This document shows positions 58,221-64,000 of a stretch of DNA of 64,000 nucleotides, piece by piece. This stretch comes from DATBLE01 sp963734065 (GTDB lineage: Bacteria; Actinomycetota; Thermoleophilia; Gaiellales; Gaiellaceae). The first letter of the stretch is position 1. The number at the start of each line of letters is the position of its first letter. Below the pieces are notes generated by a model. That model had not been told where the DNA came from and ran no database searches. It saw only the letters and a program-made list of their open reading frames with translations. The stretch lies in NCBI GenBank assembly GCA_963734065.1, contig CAVTFN010000003.1, positions 372,001-436,000 of the forward strand. The letters are read 5' to 3'. Position numbers and translations under genes: made by a program.

Positions 58221-58619
58221 ATGACGTATGCGATCGTGAAGCTCGGCGGCAAGCAGTACCGCGTCCAGGAGGGCGAGCAGCTCCTCGTGGACCGCCTCGC
58301 CGTGGACGAGAGCAAGACCTTCCACCCGGAGGTGCTGCTCGTCGGCGGAGACGGCAAGGCGGAGCTGTCGCCGAAGGGCGTCGAGGTCACGGCCAGGATC
58401 GTCGGCCACGAGCTCGGCGACAAGATCGTGATCGGCAAGCATCGCCGGCGGACGGGCTACCGGCGGCGGAACGGCTTCCGCGCGCACCTGTCGCGGGTCG
58501 AGATCCAGACGATCGGCAAGAAGGCGACGCGGAGCTCGACGGCGAAGTCCGAGACGACCGCCGAGAAGCCCAAGCCGAAGGCGGCCGCGAAGCCGAAGAC
58601 GACCAAGAAGGCGGAATAG
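58221..58619 (+). CDS. rplU: Large ribosomal subunit protein bL21
   Basis: A 132-residue protein: YAIVKLGGKQYRVQEGEQL and the RRRTGYRRRNGFRAHLSRVEI end of the bL21 domain. It carries an added Lys/Ala/Pro tail of about 30 residues (SETTAEKPKPKAAAKPKT), common in actinobacteria. Start of the rplU-rpmA-obgE-nadD-rsfS run. Confidence 0.96.
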   Translation: MTYAIVKLGGKQYRVQEGEQLLVDRLAVDESKTFHPEVLLVGGDGKAELSPKGVEVTARIVGHELGDKIVIGKHRRRTGYRRRNGFRAHLSRVEIQTIGKKATRSSTAKSETTAEKPKPKAAAKPKTTKKAE

Positions 58620-58622
58620 GAC

Positions 58623-58877
58623 ATGGCACACAAGAAAGGGCTCGGCTCCTCGCGCAACGGTCGCGACTCGAACCCGAAGATGCTCGGCGTGAAGATGTTC
58701 GCCGGCCAGGACGTGAAGGCCGGGATGATCATCGTTCGCCAGCGCGGGACGCGTTTCCGGCCCGGCCCGGGTACGGGCATCGGCCGCGACGACACGATCT
58801 TCGCCACGCAGGACGGCACGATCGAGTTCTGGACGAGCGGCGAGCGCCGCACTGTCTCGGTCGTCGGCGCCGAATAG
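58623..58877 (+). CDS. rpmA: Large ribosomal subunit protein bL27
   Basis: An 84-residue protein beginning MAHKKGLGSSRNGRDSNPK, with IIVRQRGTRFRPGPGTGIGR and DDTIFATQDGTIEF. The N-terminus starts directly with the functional sequence, with no cleavable extension of the Firmicutes type. It begins 3 nt after rplU. Confidence 0.97.
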   Translation: MAHKKGLGSSRNGRDSNPKMLGVKMFAGQDVKAGMIIVRQRGTRFRPGPGTGIGRDDTIFATQDGTIEFWTSGERRTVSVVGAE

Positions 58878-58989
58878 CGGTCGCCGCCCCGGTCGTGGCC
58901 CGCGCCTGAGCGCCGCCGCCTTGACAGTGCCCGGCACGGTGAAGACGCCGGGGACGTAGTTGCCGATCAGCCGCGGCGATACTTCGTCG

Positions 58990-60174
58990 ATGTTCCACGA
59001 TCGGGCACGGATCCAGGTCGAGGCGGGCAGGGGCGGCGACGGCGGCCTGAGCTTCCGCCGCGAGAAGTTCGTCCCGAAGGGAGGGCCCGACGGGGGGGAC
59101 GGAGGCCGCGGAGGAGACGTCGTGCTGGCCGCCGATGCCGACTTCCGCGACCTCTCTGCGCTTCGCTCGAAACGGGTCTTCCGCGCACCACGGGGCGGGC
59201 CGGGTCGCGGAAGCGGGAAGCACGGCGCCGACGGCGCTGACGTCGAGATCCGGTTGCCGGTCGGCACCCAGGTGATGGAGGACGGCAGCCTCGTCGCCGA
59301 CCTGGTCGCCCCGGGTGCGCGCTTCGTCGTCGCCCGCGGCGGCTCGGGTGGCAGGGGCAACCGCGCGTTCGCAACCCCGTCGCGGCAGACCCCGCGCTTC
59401 GCGGAGACGGGGCTTCCCGGCGAGGTCGCCGAGCTCGAGCTGCAGCTGAAGCTCGTCGCCGACGCCGCGCTCGTCGGACTGCCGAACGCGGGCAAGTCCT
59501 CTCTGCTGCGGCGGATCTCGAACGCGAAGCCGAAGGTCGCGGACTACCCGTTCACGACGCTCCAGCCTGTGCTGGGGACGGTCGACGCCCCGGACGGCCG
59601 TCAGCTGACTGTCGCGGACGTGCCGGGTCTGATCGAGGGCGCGAGCCAGGGCGTAGGTCTCGGCCACGAGTTCCTCGCGCACCTCGAGCGGGCCAGGCTG
59701 CTCGTCCATGTGATCGACGCGGCAGTCGGCGCGCCGGCCGAGCAGTTCCGCCAGATCGACCATGAGCTCGCCGAGTACGGCGCGGGCCTCGACCGGCTCC
59801 GGCAGGTGGTCGTGCTGAACAAGGTCGACCTGCTTCCCCATCCGCCCGAGCTCGGCGTCCAGGACGAGCGGATCGCCGCCGTCTTCGCGGTGTCCGCCGC
59901 GACCGGCGCCGGCATCGACGATTTCCGGCGCAAGCTGTTCGAGCTCTGCCCACCGGAACCCCCTCCCGAGACTGACCCGGAGGCGCTCGCCGACTTCCTC
60001 GTCTACCGGCCCCAGCCACGGGGGCCGACCTTCCGGATCCTGCGCACCGATCGGGGCTTTCGCGTCCACGGCAGCCCGCCGTCGTCCGAGGAGCTGGAGG
60101 CCGCGCTTCGCGCCGCCGGCGCACGCAGGGGGAGCGAGGTCGAGGTCGGCGACGAGACGCTGGTGATCGAATGA
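58990..60174 (+). CDS. obgE: Obg GTPase
   Basis: A 394-residue ribosome-assembly GTPase. The glycine-rich Obg fold has VEAGRGGDGGLSFRREKF and GPDGGDGGRGGDVVL. The G domain has GLPNAGKSSLL (G1), DVPGLIEGASQG (G3) and NKVDLL (G4). A short C-terminal domain of OCT type follows (about 335-394). ATG 58990 is chosen because MFHDRARI is the family start. A GATACT box lies 8 nt upstream. Confidence 0.95.
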   Translation: MFHDRARIQVEAGRGGDGGLSFRREKFVPKGGPDGGDGGRGGDVVLAADADFRDLSALRSKRVFRAPRGGPGRGSGKHGADGADVEIRLPVGTQVMEDGSLVADLVAPGARFVVARGGSGGRGNRAFATPSRQTPRFAETGLPGEVAELELQLKLVADAALVGLPNAGKSSLLRRISNAKPKVADYPFTTLQPVLGTVDAPDGRQLTVADVPGLIEGASQGVGLGHEFLAHLERARLLVHVIDAAVGAPAEQFRQIDHELAEYGAGLDRLRQVVVLNKVDLLPHPPELGVQDERIAAVFAVSAATGAGIDDFRRKLFELCPPEPPPETDPEALADFLVYRPQPRGPTFRILRTDRGFRVHGSPPSSEELEAALRAAGARRGSEVEVGDETLVIE

Positions 60175-60698
60175 TCGGCCTGCTCGGCGGGGCGTTCGAC
60201 CCGCCGCACATCGGGCATGTCGCGCTCGCCGACGCCGCCGAGCGGGAGCTCGGTCTCGAGCAGGTCGTGGTGATCGTGGTCGCCGATCCGGGCCACAAGG
60301 ACGTCCATGCCCCGGCGGAGACGAGGCTCGAGCTCGCGCGGCTGGCGTTCCCGGGCCGCGAGGTCATGCTCGACCACCATGCCCGCACGGCGGACATGCT
60401 GCGCGACGGGCCGTGGGACGACCCCGTGTTCCTGATCGGCGCCGACGAGTACCTCGACTTCCAGAGCTGGAAGGAGCCGGAGGTCGTGCTCGCGCTGGCG
60501 CGCCTCGGGGTCGCGACGCGACCGGGATTCGACCTGCCGTTCCCCCCGCCCGAGCGGGTGCTCTTCTTCGAGATCGAGCCGGTGCCCGTGTCCTCGCGCG
60601 AGGTCAGGGCGCTGGCCGCCCGTGGAGAGCCGATCGACGGCCTCGTTCCGCCGGCCGTCGCGGCCGCGATCGGCGGTCTGGGCCTGTACCGCGGCTAG
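60171..60698 (+). CDS. nadD: Nicotinate-nucleotide adenylyltransferase
   Basis: A 175-residue NAD-synthesis enzyme with the nucleotidyltransferase motif LLGGAFDPPHIGHVALA, FLIGADEYLDFQSW and the terminal SSREVRALAARGE (SxxxxR). ATG 60171 overlaps the obgE stop (ATGA). Somewhat shorter than the usual 190-210 residues. Confidence 0.94.
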   Translation: MIGLLGGAFDPPHIGHVALADAAERELGLEQVVVIVVADPGHKDVHAPAETRLELARLAFPGREVMLDHHARTADMLRDGPWDDPVFLIGADEYLDFQSWKEPEVVLALARLGVATRPGFDLPFPPPERVLFFEIEPVPVSSREVRALAARGEPIDGLVPPAVAAAIGGLGLYRG

Positions 60699-60727
60699 AC
60701 TGGCGGCGTCACGACCGGAGAGACTGA

Positions 60728-61081
60728 CTGACACCACTCGAGCAAGCACGCCGCATCGCCGGGCTCGCCCAGGAGAAGCTGGCCAGGGACGTCGTCATCC
60801 TGGACATGACGCCGGTGTGCACGTACACGGACTACTTCGTCATCTGCACGGGCCAGAACCCGAGGCAGACGAGGGCGATCTACGACGAGGTACACAGGGC
60901 CTTGAAGGCCGAGTCGCGCACGCTGCCTGCGACGACCGACGTGGGTGAGGCGAAGTGGATCGTCGCCGACTACCTCGACGTGGTGCTGCACGTGTTCACG
61001 CCGGAGGCGCGGGCGTACTACGCGCTGGAGGATCTGTGGGGCGACGTGCCGTCCGTTTCGGTCGAGGCCGTTTCGGCCTAG
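60728..61081 (+). CDS. rsfS: Ribosomal silencing factor RsfS, CTG start
   Basis: A 117-residue factor that blocks 30S-50S joining under starvation. It has KLARDVVILDMTPVCTYTDYFVICTG, NPRQTRAIYDEV and GEAKWIVADYLDVVLHVFTPEARAYYALEDLWGD. Family homology begins at TPLEQARRIAGLA, but the in-frame stop TGA lies at 60725 and the only codon before that segment is CTG 60728, preceded by GGAGAG at proper spacing. CTG is therefore the likely initiator. ATG 60806 would remove about 25 conserved residues. Confidence 0.9.
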   Translation: MTPLEQARRIAGLAQEKLARDVVILDMTPVCTYTDYFVICTGQNPRQTRAIYDEVHRALKAESRTLPATTDVGEAKWIVADYLDVVLHVFTPEARAYYALEDLWGDVPSVSVEAVSA

Positions 61082-61110
61082 TTGTCCGGAGCGGCAACTA
61101 CGATGGGTCC

Positions 61111-61260
61111 GTGCTCACCACGGATCAGAAAGGAATCATTGCCGAGTACGGCATCGCGTGGGCTGCATTCAAGCTCGGGATCGATGTCTACAAGGCGATG
61201 AACGATGAACACGCTGCGACCTGGTCTTCGACCTCGGCGGGAAGCCCAGAGGACGGGCAT
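61111..61260 (+). pseudogene. Remnant of a PD-(D/E)XK-type endonuclease-like gene
   Basis: From GTG 61111 the frame reads LTTDQKGIIAEYGIAWAAFK, LGIDVYKAMNDE. The neighbouring frame continues CDLVFDLGGKP (from 61215). This is the N-terminal pattern of group I intron-associated PD-(D/E)XK nucleases (..QKG..AE...A.....G..VY.P......DL..D). A frameshift near 61213 and loss of the rest, with tRNA-Ala directly after, indicate a decayed fragment. Confidence 0.45.
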
Positions 61261-61306
61261 CAACTGGGCCGACGATCACGAGTTCGGCGCTACACTGGCT
61301 CGGTTC

Positions 61307-61379
61307 GGGGCCATAGCTCAGCTGGGAGAGCGCTTGCGTGGCACGCAAGAGGTCGCCGGTTCGAGCCCGGCTGGCTCCA
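61307..61379 (+). tRNA. tRNA-Ala (GGC)
   Basis: 73-nt cloverleaf: acceptor GGGGCCA/TGGCTCC with one G-U pair, anticodon loop GTGGCAC (GGC) and T-arm CCGGTTCGAGCCCGG. A TACACT box lies 11 nt upstream, inside the pseudogene region. Confidence 0.94.
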
Positions 61380-61414
61380 CTGGGAGTTGCCCGTCCCGGG
61401 CGCCTCTTCGCTGC

Positions 61415-62260
61415 CTAGCGGCCCGAGCGAGCCCGGGTCCCGCCGCGCCGTGACGAACCCCGCCGCGGCGACCTCCGTGTCGCTCGCTTCGTCGTCCCGT
61501 GGGCCTCGATGCTCGCGCGCAGCGCCGCCATCAGATCCGGCGTCTCCTCCTCCGGCGCTGCCTCGGCTTCCACGGTCACCGTCTCGCCCTTCTGCTTCCG
61601 CCTGATCACGTCGAGCAGCTTCTCCGTGTACGTGTCCGAGTACTTCGACGGATCGAACGAGCCCTTGAACCGGTCGATCAGCGCGGTTGCCATCTCCAGC
61701 TCCTGCTTCGTAACGCGCGCCCGGCTCGGCTTCAGCTCGTCCGTCGGGCGAATCTCGTCGGCGAAGTACATCCGCTCGAGGGTGATCACGCCGTCGCGGA
61801 TGCGCAAGCACCCGAGATGCTCCCGCTCGCGCATCACGAAGGTCCCGACCGCCGCCAGCCCGGCGTCCTCCATCGCTCGCACGAGCAGCGTGTACACCTT
61901 CTCTTCGCCGTCCTGGGGGACGAGGTAGTAGCTGCGCTCGAAGTAGATCGGGTCGATCTCGTCGACCTCGACGAAGTCGGAGATGTCGAAGGTGTGGTAG
62001 CCCTCGGCGCGCGCGGCCTCGAAGTCGGCGTCCTCGACCTCGACGTATGTCCCCTTCGAGACCTCGTACGCCTTGACGATCTCGTCGTCGGGCACCGGCT
62101 TGCCCTCTTCCTTGCAGATCTTCTCGTAGCCGATCGGCGATGAGTCCTTGCGGTGCAGCAGGTTGAAATGCAGGGCATGCTCCGACACGGCGCCGACCAT
62201 GCGCACCGGGATCGAGACGAGACCGAAGGAGATCGTTCCGGACCAGATCGAACGAGGCAT
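61415..62260 (-). CDS. ku: Non-homologous end-joining protein Ku
   Basis: A 281-residue bacterial Ku that binds DNA ends and recruits LigD. It shows PRSIWSGTISFGLVSIPVRM, HFNLLHRKDSSPIGYEKICK, YEVSKGTYVEVEDADFE, FERSYYLVP and LERMYFADEIRP. The C-terminal tail is strongly basic (RRSPRRGSSRRGG), typical of DNA-contacting tails. No ligD lies next to it. ATG 62260 fits the family start. Confidence 0.94.
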   Translation of the reverse strand: MPRSIWSGTISFGLVSIPVRMVGAVSEHALHFNLLHRKDSSPIGYEKICKEEGKPVPDDEIVKAYEVSKGTYVEVEDADFEAARAEGYHTFDISDFVEVDEIDPIYFERSYYLVPQDGEEKVYTLLVRAMEDAGLAAVGTFVMREREHLGCLRIRDGVITLERMYFADEIRPTDELKPSRARVTKQELEMATALIDRFKGSFDPSKYSDTYTEKLLDVIRRKQKGETVTVEAEAAPEEETPDLMAALRASIEAHGTTKRATRRSPRRGSSRRGGTRARSGR

Positions 62261-62307
62261 CGCCCCGGTCTTCCCGACCCGCACGTTCGCCTAACCAGGC
62301 AGCGCAG

Positions 62308-62313
62308 TAGGCT
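62308..62313 (+). promoter_or_regulatory. -10 box TAGGCT
   Basis: Ends 6 nt before ATG 62320 of the PPOx-like gene. Confidence 0.45.
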
Positions 62314-62319
62314 GAGCCG

Positions 62320-62997
62320 ATGGCCAAGGTGCCCCGGTCCGATCGCACCCGCGTCCGGCGCGAGCCCAAGCGCGGTGCCTACGATCGCGCGACGATCGAC
62401 ACGATTCTCGACGAAGGTGTCGTCTGTCACCTCGGCTTCGTCCACGACGGCCAGCCGTACGTGATCCCGACGCTCTACGGGCGGGTGGGGGACGAGCTGT
62501 ACGTCCACGGCTCTTCGGCGAGCCGGATGCTGCGGACGCTGCAGGGCGGTGTCGATGCGTGCCTGACGGTCACATTGATCGACGGGATCGTCCTCGCCAG
62601 GTCGATCTTCAACCACTCGATCAACTACCGCTCGGTGGTCGTCCTCGGGCGAGCGGTCGCCGTGGAGGACATCGACGAGAAAGCCCGCGCGCTCGAAGCC
62701 TTCAGCGCGACGCTGCTGCCCGGGCGCTGGGCGGAGGTGAGGCCGCCGACGTCGACCGAGCTGAAGGCGACGTCGATCTTGCGGCTGTCGCTCGACGAGG
62801 CGTCGGCAAAGGTGCGGACGGGGCCGCCGCAGGACGACGAGGCGGACTACGACTGGCCCGCCTGGGCCGGCGTCATTCCGCTCGCCCTGACGGCCGGTGA
62901 GCCGGAGGCCGACCCGCGCCTCGGGCGAGGCTTCGACCCACCTGTATGGCGGGGAACCGCTCGTGGCCGTTCTGGACAGGGGCAAACCGGCCAATAG
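62320..62997 (+). CDS. Pyridoxamine 5'-phosphate oxidase family flavoprotein
   Basis: A 225-residue split-barrel protein: RRGAYD-type opening (KRGAYDRATIDTILDEG), HLGFVHDGQPYVIPTLYGR, LYVHGSSASRMLRTL, FNHSINYRSVVVLGRA and the late WAGVIPL segment. This is the NimA/PPOx-like subfamily that binds FMN, heme or F420. The substrate is unknown. It ends 122 nt before the RiPP precursor gene. Confidence 0.85.
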   Translation: MAKVPRSDRTRVRREPKRGAYDRATIDTILDEGVVCHLGFVHDGQPYVIPTLYGRVGDELYVHGSSASRMLRTLQGGVDACLTVTLIDGIVLARSIFNHSINYRSVVVLGRAVAVEDIDEKARALEAFSATLLPGRWAEVRPPTSTELKATSILRLSLDEASAKVRTGPPQDDEADYDWPAWAGVIPLALTAGEPEADPRLGRGFDPPVWRGTARGRSGQGQTGQ

Positions 62998-63106
62998 CGG
63001 CCGCGGGCTCACCGCGCTAGAACCGTAGGCGTTGCACTTTCGTCACAGTCGCGCCACGGACCGGGCACATCTCCGCAGGTACGGTTGCCTCCGATGACAA
63101 CTATCG

Positions 63107-63114
63107 AAAGGAGG
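63107..63114 (+). promoter_or_regulatory. Strong ribosome binding site of the RiPP precursor gene
   Basis: AAAGGAGG, 5 nt before ATG 63120: the best Shine-Dalgarno match in the window, as expected for a highly made peptide. No promoter could be fixed in 62998-63106. Confidence 0.7.
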
Positions 63115-63119
63115 CCGCC

Positions 63120-63257
63120 ATGTTCACCAAGCTCAACGCTGAGCTTCTCGACCTGGTCGTGCACGAGAAGGGCTACCGCCTCGCCCTCTACGCCGCTACG
63201 AACGGCGACGGGAGCTGCAGCAGCGTCGGCTGCTGTTGCTGCTGCTGCAAGTTCTGA
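63120..63257 (+). CDS. Cys-rich RiPP precursor peptide (candidate TOMM)
   Basis: A 45-residue peptide. The leader of about 30 residues (MFTKLNAELLDLVVHEKGYR, LALYAATNGDG) is helical and acidic at first. The core is GSCSSVGCCCCCCKF: seven Cys and three Ser in 15 residues, with six consecutive Cys before a Lys-Phe end. The gene 40 nt downstream encodes a protein with an RRE and a ThiF/cyclodehydratase-like domain, so Cys/Ser cyclisation to thiazol(in)es and oxazol(in)es is expected. The strong ribosome binding site supports expression. A metal-binding peptide is the alternative. Confidence 0.8.
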   Translation: MFTKLNAELLDLVVHEKGYRLALYAATNGDGSCSSVGCCCCCCKF

Positions 63258-63297
63258 GGCTGCCGGGTCCTTCGTGCTGGAGCGAATCTGAGCGGCG

Positions 63298-64000
63298 ATG
63301 ATCCCGGCGCTCCCCTACCTGGCGCCCTGGTACCGGATTGCGAGGACCGACGACCAGGTGGTGCTCGAATACGGACAGCGGATCATCTGCCTCGCGGGTC
63401 GGGCGGGCGCGCTGCTGCTGCCCGTCTTGCTGCCGCTCCTCGACGGCACACGCACGCTCGACGAGATCGTCGAAGTGCTCGGCGAGCCCGCCCGACCCGC
63501 GGTCGATGCTGCGCTCGAGCAGATGGACGAGCACGGACTCCTGCTCGACGGACCGCCCCTACCCGACGAAACTCCCGTCCCGGTCTCGGGGACAGCCGGG
63601 CTCTTCGCCGCGCTCCAGCCGGTGGAGGCGACCCTGGGCGACTTGCCCGGGATGCTCGCGTCTCGGTGCGTCGCCGTGGTCGGCAGCGGCCCGGCCGCCG
63701 TCGAGGTCACTCGGCTCCTCCGGCAGAGCGGTGTCGAGGTCCGGCGGGACGAGACGATCTCCTCCGGCGTCGATCTCGTGGTCTGCGCCCCTGCCCCGGC
63801 GGAGCTGCCCGCACTTGGCGATTGGAACCAGGAGGCTCTTGTCGCGGGCCAGGCCTGGTTGCAGGTGTTGCCGTTCGACGGGCGCTACGCGGCAATCGGT
63901 CCCCTCTACCTCTCCGACGACACCGCGTGCTTCGAGTGCTTTCGGCTCCGGCGCGCATCGAACCTGGAAGCAGCCGAGGAGCTCGACCTGCTCGAGGCGT
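63298..64000 (+). CDS. TOMM precursor leader-binding / cyclodehydratase partner protein (partial, runs off window)
   Basis: 234 residues visible without a stop. The N-terminus (about 10-90, WYRIARTDDQVVLEYGQRII to MDEHGLLLDG) is a winged-helix RRE that binds RiPP leaders. A Rossmann-like segment follows (SRCVAVVGSGPAAVEVTRLL), as in E1/ThiF-like C proteins of azoline synthetases. TACFECFRLRR is the first half of their structural zinc site. The rest, probably including a YcaO domain here or in the next gene, lies right of the window. ATG 63298 is 40 nt after the precursor stop. Confidence 0.8.
   Translation, partial: MIPALPYLAPWYRIARTDDQVVLEYGQRIICLAGRAGALLLPVLLPLLDGTRTLDEIVEVLGEPARPAVDAALEQMDEHGLLLDGPPLPDETPVPVSGTAGLFAALQPVEATLGDLPGMLASRCVAVVGSGPAAVEVTRLLRQSGVEVRRDETISSGVDLVVCAPAPAELPALGDWNQEALVAGQAWLQVLPFDGRYAAIGPLYLSDDTACFECFRLRRASNLEAAEELDLLEA

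Noticed and set aside
58921..58926. TTGACA as -35 box for obgE
   Set aside because: No -10 box lies at suitable spacing. The GATACT near the start codon is the better candidate.
61205..61453. Open frame running through tRNA-Ala (GAIAQLGERL...)
   Set aside because: This is a translation of the tRNA sequence itself, a well-known artefact.
61415..62260. Complete NHEJ operon
   Set aside because: Only ku is present. No LigD polymerase, ligase or nuclease domain is found on either side.

Overview
The window is high-GC DNA (about 70% by eye) from an actinobacterium. The mix of genes, the many GTG/TTG starts and the start-proximal -10 boxes fit class Thermoleophilia (Gaiellales/Solirubrobacterales type) best. 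That placement is an inference, because there is no rRNA here. Most of the window is core chromosome: cell-wall precursor, translation, proteolysis and cell-shape genes, seven tRNAs and scattered small operons.

Layout. 1-5.4 kb: end of acpS, nnr, alr, a CCA-adding-type nucleotidyltransferase, a methyltransferase and an M29 aminopeptidase. 5.5-16.1 kb: SDR, fabI, then a long minus-strand run (RidA, YbdK-type glutamate-cysteine ligase, PQQ-like protein, a peroxiredoxin with in-frame TGA at its catalytic position, membrane protein, baeRF, DUF2269), a serine hydrolase, a lipoprotein, a cNMP-domain protein, Nudix and trxA. 16.2-30.1 kb: ileS, a REP-associated tyrosine transposase, ispH, transporters, dapA-like and proline dehydrogenase genes, CtaG, cyclophilin and tRNAs. 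30.1-33.3 kb: a carbamoyltransferase/SGNH cluster with two very small proteins. 34-43 kb: a structured RNA candidate, tRNA-Leu, tig-clpP-clpX, MaoC, GntR, aceA and valS. 43-54 kb: folC, ndk, twin methyltransferases, maf and the elongasome operon mreB-mreC-mreD-mrdA-rodA. 54-61 kb: rng, HAD phosphatase, rplU-rpmA-obgE-nadD-rsfS. 61-64 kb: tRNA-Ala, Ku, a PPOx-like protein and, at the right edge, the start of a RiPP operon (Cys-rich precursor plus cyclodehydratase-type protein).

Four things stand out. (1) A 45-residue peptide ending in six consecutive cysteines sits directly before an RRE/ThiF-like TOMM protein: a probable new azol(in)e RiPP cluster cut by the window edge. (2) A peroxiredoxin has TGA where the peroxidatic Cys belongs, followed by a perfect SECIS-like hairpin: a probable selenoprotein. 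(3) Several palindromic repeat families are dispersed here together with a RAYT transposase. One copy is inserted in frame in a nucleotidyltransferase, one has become the hydrophobic core of a lipoprotein signal peptide, and one spans a stop/start junction. (4) Many first genes carry a TANNNT box 6-10 nt before the start codon and no Shine-Dalgarno sequence, which points to widespread leaderless transcripts, while genes inside operons keep AAGGAG-type sites.
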